The notes under the pieces: model-generated
Told to the model about the DNA's origin: nothing
Seen by the model: the letters and a program-made list of their open reading frames with translations, nothing else
Database searches by the model: none
Program-made: the position numbers and the translations under genes
Assembly (NCBI GenBank): GCA_013076295.1
Contig: RQOL01000914.1
Coordinates: 124,001 to 188,000, forward strand
Length of the DNA: 64,000 bases
Origin: Sanderia malayensis
Taxonomy: Eukaryota > Cnidaria > Scyphozoa > Semaeostomeae > Pelagiidae
Direction: 5' to 3'
Part shown: in pieces, positions 56,101 to 64,000 of the stretch
Position numbering within the stretch: position 1 is the first letter of the stretch
Layout: each line of letters starts with the position of its first letter

Positions 56101-56951
56101 TGATAATATATGCATGGCCCAAAGGCAATAGCAAGGCCCAAAGGGAGACGAATGGCCCAAAGACCAAACTTACCCTTAGTATTATTATGATAATAGACGC
56201 GTGGCCCAAAAGCAACCAAATGGCCCAAAGACCAAACTTCTCATGAGCATTATTATGATAATATACGCATGGCACGAAGGCAAAAAAAGGCCCGAAGGCA
56301 AACGAATGGCCCGAAGACCAAACTTACCATTAGTATTGTTATGATAATATATGCATGGCCCAAAGGCAAAAGCATGGCCCGAAGGCAACCAAATGGCACG
56401 AAGACCAAACTTCTCATGAGCATTATTATGATAATAAACGCATGGCCCGCAGGCAAAAACAAGGCCTGCAGGCAAACAAATGGCCCGAAGACCAAACTTA
56501 CCATTAGTATTGTTATGATAATATATGCATGGCCCAAAGGCAAAAGCAAGGCCCAAAGGGAGACGAATGGCCCAAAAACCAAAATTACCCTTAGTATTAT
56601 TATGATAATAGACGCGTGGCCCAAAGGCAACCAAATGGCCCGAAGATCAAACTTCTCATGAGCATTATTATGATAATAAACGCATGGCCCGAAGGCAAAA
56701 ACAAGGCCCGCAGGCAAATAAATGGCCCGAAGACCAAACTTACCATTAGTTTTTTTATGATAATATACGCATGGCCCGAAGGCAACCAAATGGCCCGAAG
56801 ACCAAACTTCTCATGAGCATTATTATGATAATAAACGCATGGCCCGAAGGCAAAAACAAGGCCCGAAGGCAAACAAATGGCCCGAAGACCAAACTTACCA
56901 TTAGTTTTATTATGATAATATACGCATGGCCCGAAGGCAAACAAATGGCCG
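53170..56951 (+). repeat. About 2-kb tandem duplication
   Basis: 53170-54860 matches 55174-56951. The offset is 2004 up to about 53.5 kb and 2091 from 53.6 kb. The 87-bp difference is one monomer (core ACAATTAGTATTGTT, next unit ATGACGC) present only in the right copy. Confidence 0.88.
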
Positions 56952-58031
56952 AAAGACCAAACTTACCATTAGTATTGTTATGATAATATATGCATGGCCC
57001 AAAGGCAAAAGCAAGGCCCAAAGGGAGACGAATGGCCCAAAGACCAAACTTGCCCTTAGTATTATTATGATAATAGACGCATGGCCCAAAAGCAACCAAA
57101 TGGCCCAAAAACCAAACTTCTCATGAGCATTATTATGATAATATATGCATGGCACAATGGCAAAAACAAGGCCTGCAGGCAAACAAATGGCCCGAAGACC
57201 AAACTTACCATTAGTTATGTTATGATAATATATGCATGGCCCAAAGGCAAAAGCAAGGCCCAAAGGGAGACGAATGGCCCAAAAACCAAAATTACCCTTA
57301 GTATTATTATGATAATAGACGCGTGGCCCAAAGGCAACCAAATGGCCCGAAGACCAAACTTCTCATGAGCATTATTATGATAATAAACGCATGTCCCGAA
57401 GGCAAAAACAAGGCCCGCAGGCAAATAAATGGCCCGAAGACCAAACTTACCATTAGTTTTATTATGATAATATACGCATGGCCCGAAGGCAACCAAATGG
57501 CCCGAAGACCAAACTTCTCATGAGCATTATTATGATAATAAACGCATGGCCCGAAGGCAAAAACAAGGCCCGAAGGCAAACAAATGGCCCGAAGACCAAA
57601 CTTACCATTAGTTTTATTATGATAATATACGCATGGCCCGAAGGCAAATAAATGGCCGAAAGACCAAACTTACCATTAGTATTGTTATGATAATATATGC
57701 ATGGCCCAAAGGCAAAAGCAAGGCCCAAAGGCAAACAAATGGCCCGAAGACCAAACTTACCATCAGTATTATTATGATGATATACGCATGGCCCGAAGGG
57801 AAACAAATGGCCTGAAGACCAAACCTATCAGTAGTATTATTGCGATAATATACGCATGGCCTGAAAGCAAAAACAAGGGCTGCAGGCAAACAAATGGCCC
57901 GAAGACCAAACTTCTCATGAGCATTATTATGATAATAAACGCATGGCCCGAAGGCAAAAACAAGGCCCGAAGGCAAACAAATGGCCCGTAGACCAAACTT
58001 AGCATTAGTTTTATTATGATAATATACGCAT

Positions 58032-58145
58032 GGCCTGAAGGCAACGGTATGGCCTGAAGGCAACGGCATGGCCCAAAGGCAACAGCATGGCACGAAGGCA
58101 AACGCAAGGCCCGAAGGCAAAAACAAGGCCTGCAGGCAAACAAAT
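58032..58145. repeat. Expanded 19-bp run, n = 6
   Basis: Six units starting GGCCTGAAGG, core at 58146. It is the only long 19-bp run seen to the right of 49.8 kb. Confidence 0.87.
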
Positions 58146-58614
58146 GGCCCAACGATCAAACTTACCCTTAGTATTGTTATGATAATATATGCATGGCCCA
58201 AAGGCAATAGCAAGGCCCAAAGGGAGACGAATGGCCCAAAGACCAAACTTACCCTTAGTATTATTATGATAATAGACGCGTGGCCCAAAAGCAACCAAAT
58301 GGCCCAAAGACCAAACTTCTCATGAGCATTATTATGATAATATACGCATGGCACGAATGCAAAAAAGGCCCGAAGGCAAACAAATGGCCCGAAGACCAAA
58401 CTTACCATTAGTATTGTTATGATAATATATGCATGGCCCAAAGGCAAAAGCAAGGCCCAAAGGGAGACGAATGGCCCAAAGACCAAACTTATCAATAGTA
58501 TTATTATGATAATATATGCATGGCCCGCAGGCAAAAACAAGGCCTGCAGGCAAACAAATGGCCCGAAGACCAAACTTACCATTAGTATTGTTATGATAAT
58601 ATATGCATGGCCCA

Positions 58615-60283
58615 AAGGCAAAAGCAAGGCCCAAAGGGAGACGAATGGCCCAAAGACCAAAACTACCCTTAGTATTATTATGATAATAGACGCGTGGCCC
58701 AAAAGCAACCAAATGGCCCAAAGACCAAACTTCTCATGAGCATTATTATGATAATATACGCATGGCACGAATGCAAAAAAAGGCCCGAAGGCAAACAAAT
58801 GGCCCGAAGACCAAACTTACCATTAGTATTGTTATGATAATATATGCATGGCCCAAAGGCAAAAGCAAGGCCCAAAGGGAGACGAATGGCCCAAAGACCA
58901 AACTTATCAATAGTATTATTATGATAATACACGCATGGCCCGAAGGCAAAAACAAGGCCTGCAGGCAAACAAATGGCCCGAAGACCAAACTTACCATTAG
59001 TATTGTTATGATAATATATGCATGGCCCAAAGGCAAAACAAGGCCCGAAGGAAGACGAATGCCCCAAAGACCAAACTTACCCTTAGTATTATTATGATAA
59101 TAGACACGTGGCCCAAAGGCAACCAAATGGCCCGAAGACCAAACTTCTCATGAGCATTATTATGATAATATACGCATGGCACGAAGGCAAAAACAAGGCC
59201 CGAAGGCAAACAAATGGCCCGAAGACCAAACTTACCATCAGTATTTTTATGATAATATATATGCATGGCCCGAAGGCAAACAAATGGCCTGAAGACCAAA
59301 CCTATCAGTAGTATTATTATGATAATATACACATGGCCCGAAGGCAAAAACAAGGCCTGCAGGCAAACAAATGGCCCGAAGACCAAACTTACAATTAGTA
59401 TTGTTATGATAATATATGCATGACGCAAAGGCAAAAGCAAGGCCCAAAGGGAGACGAATGGCCCAAAGACCAAAACTACCCTTAGTATTATTATGATAAT
59501 AGACGCGTGGCCCAAAAGCAACCAAATGGCCCAAAGACCAAACTTCTCATGAGCATTATTATGATAATATACGCATGGCACGAATGCAAAAAAAGGCCCG
59601 AAGGCAAACAAATGGCCCGAAGACCAAACTTACCATTAGTATTGTTATGATAATATATGCATGGCCCAAAGGCAAAAGCAAGGCCCAAAGGGAGACGAAT
59701 GGCCCAAAGACCAAACTTATCAATAGTATTATTATGATAATACACGCATGGCCCGAAGGCAAAAACAAGGCCTGCAGGCAAACAAATGGCCCGAAGACCA
59801 AACTTACCATTAGTATTGTTATGATAATATATGCATGGCCCAAAGGCAAAACAAGGCCCGAAGGAAGACGAATGCCCCAAAGACCAAACTTACCCTTAGT
59901 ATTATTATGATAATAGACACGTGGCCCAAAGGCAACCAAATGGCCCGAAGACCAAACTTCTCATGAGCATTATTATGATAATATACGCATGGCACGAAGG
60001 CAAAAACAAGGCCCGAAGGCAAACAAATGGCCCGAAGACCAAACTTACCATCAGTATTTTTATGATAATATATATGCATGGCCCGAAGGCAAACAAATGG
60101 CCTGAAGACCAAACCTATCAGTAGTATTATTATGATAATATACACATGGCCCGAAGGCAAAAACAAGGCCTGCAGGCAAACAAATGGCCCGAAGACCAAA
60201 CTTACAATTAGTATTGTTATGATAATATATGCATGACGCAAAGGCAAAAGCAAGGCCCAAAGGGAGACGAATGGCCCAAAGAC
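58615..60283 (+). repeat. Tandem repeat, period 813 bp
   Basis: 58615-59470 matches 59428-60283 directly next to it. Both contain the ATATATATGCATGG marker. Confidence 0.86.
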
Positions 60284-63200
60284 CAAACTTACCTTTAGTA
60301 TTATTATGATAATAGAAGCGTGGCCCAAAAGCAACCAAATGGCCCAAAGTCCAAACTTCTCATGAGCATTATTATGATAATATACGCATGGCACGAAGGC
60401 AAAAACAAGGCCGGAAGGCAAACAAATGGCCCGAAGACCAAACTTACCATTAGTATTGTTATGATAATATGTGCATGGCGCAAAGGCAAAAGCAAGGCCC
60501 AAAGGCACAAAAATGGCCCAAAGACCAAACTTACCATTAGTATTATTATGATAATATACGCATGGCCCGAAGGCAAACAAATGGCCTGAAGACCAAACTT
60601 ATCAATAGTATTATTATAATAATATACGCATAGCCCGAAGGCAAAAAAACAAGGACCGAAGGCCAAGAAATGGCCCAACGATCAAACTTACCCTTATTTA
60701 TGTTATGATAATATATGCATGGCCCAAAGGCAATAGCAAGGCCCAAAGGGAGACGAATGGCCCAAAGACCAAACTTACCCTTAGTATTATTATGATAATA
60801 GACGCGTGGCCCAAAAGCAACCAAATGGCCCAAAGACCAAACTTCTCATGAGCATTATTATGATAATATACGCATGGCACGAAGGCAAAAAAGGCCCGAA
60901 GGCAAACGAATGGCCCGACGACCAAACTTACCATTAGTATTGTTATGATAATATATGCATGGCCCAAAGGCAAAAGCATGGCCCGAAGGCAACCAAATGG
61001 CCCGAAGACCAAACTTCTCATGAGCATTATTATGATAATAAACGCATGGCCCGCAGGCAAAAACAAGGCCTGCAGGCAAACAAATGGCCCGAAGACCAAA
61101 CTTACCATTAGTATTGTTATGATAATATATGCATGGCCCAAAGGCAAAAGCAAGGCCCAAAGGGAGACGAATGGCCCAAAAACCAAAATTACCCTTAGTA
61201 TTATTATGATAATAGACGCGTGGCCCAAAGGCAACCAAATGGCCCGAAGACCAAACTTCTCATGAGCATTATTATGATAATAAACGCATGGCCCGAAGGC
61301 AAAAACAGAGCCCGCAGGCAAATAAATGGCCCGAAGACCAAACTTACCATTAGTTTTATTATGATAATATACGCATGGCCCGAAGGCAACCAAATGGCCC
61401 GAAGACCAAACTTCTCATGAGCATTATTATGATAATAAACGCATGGCCCGAAGGCAAAAACAAGGCCCGAAGGCAAACAAATGGCCCGAAGACCAAACTT
61501 ACCATTAGTATTGTTATGATAATATATGCATGGCCCAAAGGCAAAAGCAAGGCCCAAAGGGAGACGAATGGCCCAAAGACCAAACTTATCAATAGTATTA
61601 TTATGATAATACACGCATGGCCCGAAGGCAAAAACAAGGCCTGCAGGCAAACAAATGGCCCGAAGACCAAACTTACCATTAGTATTGTTATGATAATATA
61701 TGCATGGCCCAAAGGCAAAACAAGGCCCGAAGGAAGACGAATGCCCCAAAGACCAAACGTACCCTTAGTATTATTATGATAATAGACACGTGGCCCAAAG
61801 GCAACCAAATGGCCCGAAGACCAAACTTCTCATGAGCATTATCATGATAATATACGCATGGCACGAAGGCAAAAACAAGGCCCGAAGGCAAACAAATGGC
61901 CCGAAGACCAAACTTACCATCAGTATTTTTATGATAATATATATGCATGGCCCGAAGGCAAACAAATGGCCTGAAGACCAAACCTATCAGTAGTATTATT
62001 ATGATAATATACACATGGCCCGAAGGCAAAAACAAGGCCTGCAGGCAAACAAATGGCCCGAAGACCAAACTTACAATTAGTATTGTTATGATAATATATG
62101 CATGACGCAAAGGCAAAAGCAAGGCCCAAAGGGAGACGAATGGCCCAAAGACCAAACTTACCTTTAGTATTATTATGATAATAGAAGCGTGGCCAAAAGC
62201 AACCAAATGGCCCAAAGTCCAAACTTCTCATGAGCATTATTATGATAATATACGCATGGCACGAAGGCAAAAACAAGGCCGGAAGGCAAACAAATGGCCC
62301 GAAGACCAAACTTACCATTAGTATTGTTATGATAATATGTGCATGGCGCAAAGGCAAAAGCAAGGCCCAAAGGCACAAAAATGGCCCAAAGACCAAACTT
62401 ACCATTAGTATTATTATGATAATATACGCATGGCCCGAAGGCAAACAAATGGCCTGAAGACCAAACTTATCAATAGTATTATTATAATAATATACGCATA
62501 GCCCGAAGGCAAAAAAACAAGGACCGAAGGCCAAGAAATGGCCCAACGATCAAACTTACCCTTATTTATGTTATGATAATATATGCATGGCCCAAAGGCA
62601 ATAGCAAGGCCCAAAGGGAGACGAAGGGCCCAAAGACCAAACTTACCCTTAGTATTATTATGATAATAGACGCGTGGCCCAAAAGCAACCAAATGGCCCA
62701 AAGACCAAACTTCTCATGAGCATTATTATGATAATATACGCATGGCACGAAGGCAAAAAAAGGCCCGAAGGCAAACGAATGGCCCGACGACCAAACTTAC
62801 CATTAGTATTGTTATGATAATATATGCATGGCCCAAAGGCAAAAGCATGGCCCGAAGGCAACCAAATGGCCCGAAGACCAAACTTCTCATGAGCATTATT
62901 ATGATAATAAACGCATGGCCCGCAGGCAAAAACAAGGCCTGCAGGCAAACAAATGGCCCGAAGACCAAACTTACCATTAGTATTGTTATGATAATATATG
63001 CATGGCCCAAAGGCAAAAGCAAGGCCCAAAGGGAGACGAATGGCCCAAAAACCAAAATTACCCTTAGTATTATTATGATAATAGACGCGTGGCCCAAAGG
63101 CAACCAAATGGCCCGAAGACCAAACTTCTCATGAGCATTATTATGATAATAAACGCATGGCCCGAAGGCAAAAACAAGGCCCGCAGGCAAATAAATGGCC

Positions 63201-63370
63201 CGAAGACCAAACTTACCATTAGTTTTATTATGATAATATACGCATGGCCCGAAGGCAACCAAATGGCCCGAAGACCAAACTTCTCATGAGCATTATTATG
63301 ATAATAAACGCATGGCCCGAAGGCAAAAACAAGGCCCGAAGGCAAACAAATGGCCCGAAGACCAAACTTA
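59600..63370 (+). repeat. Tandem repeat, period 1869 bp
   Basis: 59600-61500 matches 61469-63370. Both carry TTATTTATGTTATGATAAT and GGCCAAGAAATGG, so they are close sisters. The 60.3-62.5 kb part also resembles 53.6-56.0 kb. Confidence 0.87.
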
Positions 63371-64000
63371 CCATTAGTTTTATTATGATAATATACGCAT
63401 GGCCGAAGGCAAACAAATGGCCTGAAGGCCAAACCTATCAGTAGTATTATTATGATAATATACGCATGGCCCGAAGGCAAAAGCAAGGCCTGCAGGCAAA
63501 CAAATGGCCCGAAGACCAAACTTACCATTAGTATTGTTATGATAATATATGCATAGCCCAAAGGCAAAAGCAAGGCCCAAAGGGAGACGAATGGCCCAAA
63601 GACCAAAATTACCCTTAGTATTATTATGATAATAGACGCGTGGCCCAAAAGCAACCAAATGGCCCAAAGACAAACTTCTCATGAGCATTTTTATGATAAT
63701 ATACGCATGGCACAAATGCAAAAAAAGGCCCGAAGGCAAACAAATGGCCCGAAGACCAAACTTACCATTAGTATTGTTATGATAATATATGCATGGCCCA
63801 AAGGCAAAACAAGGCCCGAAGGAAGACGAATGCCCCAAAGACCAAACTTACCCTTAGTATTATTATGATAATAGACACGTGGCCCAAAGGCAACCAAATG
63901 GCCCGAAGACCAAACTTCTCATGAGCATTATTATGATAATATACGCATGGCACGAAGGCAAAAACAAGGCCCGAAGGCAAACAAATGGCCCGAAGACCAA

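Larger units (their letters stand above)
44850..64000. repeat. Satellite array, block 5
   Basis: Satellite running off the right end of the window. Several direct tandem blocks look recent: periods 1351 (47655-50356), about 2004/2091 (53170-56951), 813 (58615-60283) and 1869 (59600-63370). Expanded 19-bp runs are rare here after 49.7 kb; only 58032-58145 stands out. A 2-bp insertion that makes ATATATATGCATGG marks related blocks near 53459, 55463, 59256, 60069 and 61938. Confidence 0.97.

Noticed and set aside
1..64000. Several hundred ORFs of 60-393 codons on both strands
   Set aside because: They repeat with a 29-residue period, overlap one another in several frames on both strands and use ATG triplets present in every monomer. 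They vanish or shift wherever a 68-bp monomer or a 1-bp change occurs, and they have no signal or domain structure beyond the repeat. They are shadows of the satellite.
1..64000. CRISPR array
   Set aside because: Regular repeats are present, but the sequences between them are also repeats of the same family. There are no unique spacers and no cas genes, and a LINE shows that the DNA is eukaryotic.
1..64000. TATA boxes or promoters in GATAATATATGCATGG
   Set aside because: The motif occurs in a large share of monomers as part of the repeat. Nothing in the sequence singles out one as a promoter.
1..64000. CENP-B box
   Set aside because: No TTCG....A..CGGG pattern was noticed in the monomer consensus or its common variants.
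1..64000. tRNA-like or Pol III A/B boxes (SINE origin of the monomer)
   Set aside because: No GGTTCRANNCC-type B box or cloverleaf was seen. The repeat has no poly(A) end and no target duplications of its own.

Overview
This window is eukaryotic repetitive DNA. It is almost wholly one satellite array (about 61.8 kb of the 64 kb), interrupted four times by copies of the same 544-bp, 5'-truncated non-LTR retrotransposon (LINE) 3' end. I see no intact host gene, no tRNA or rRNA and no unique-sequence stretch. The many open reading frames on both strands are by-products of the satellite period: 87 bp is exactly 29 codons. The LINE tail encodes the C-terminal end of a Jockey/CR1-like reverse transcriptase. 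Its wording (LQKVQ..AA, LGWLPIKER, GTFQD, LFNSLP) reminds me of elements common in cnidarians and other marine invertebrates. The host assignment is inference only.

The satellite has a clear nested structure. The smallest tier is a 19-bp unit (type GGCCCGAAGGCAAACAAAT). A run of n such units is followed by a 49-bp core that starts GGCCCGAAGACCAAACTT and ends in a near-palindromic TATTATTATGATAATA plus TATGCAT or ACGCGT. Two units plus core give the 87-bp monomer, one gives the 68-bp monomer, and five give a 144-bp monomer; n = 3, 4 and 6 also occur. The next tier is a 242-bp trimer (87+68+87), for example 52107-52348. Above it are segmental repeats of about 0.6 to 6 kb, many in direct tandem (periods 638, 724, 813, 832, 1351, 1519, 1869, about 2.0 and 4.9 kb). 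Others are dispersed at 2 to 33 kb spacing.

Layout: 1-12979 satellite; 12980-13523 LINE copy 1; 13524-36489 satellite, including the 4.9-kb tandem duplication at 22847-32455; 36490-37033 LINE copy 2; 37034-42786 satellite; 42787-43330 LINE copy 3; 43331-44305 satellite; 44306-44849 LINE copy 4; 44850-64000 satellite with several young tandem blocks. All four LINE copies share the same 5' breakpoint, the same 8-bp CAAATGGC target duplication and the same altered right flank. One insertion was therefore captured by the array and copied by array turnover. Sister segments differ by whole units (19, 87, 174, 242 bp), which shows unit-register slippage or unequal exchange at work.
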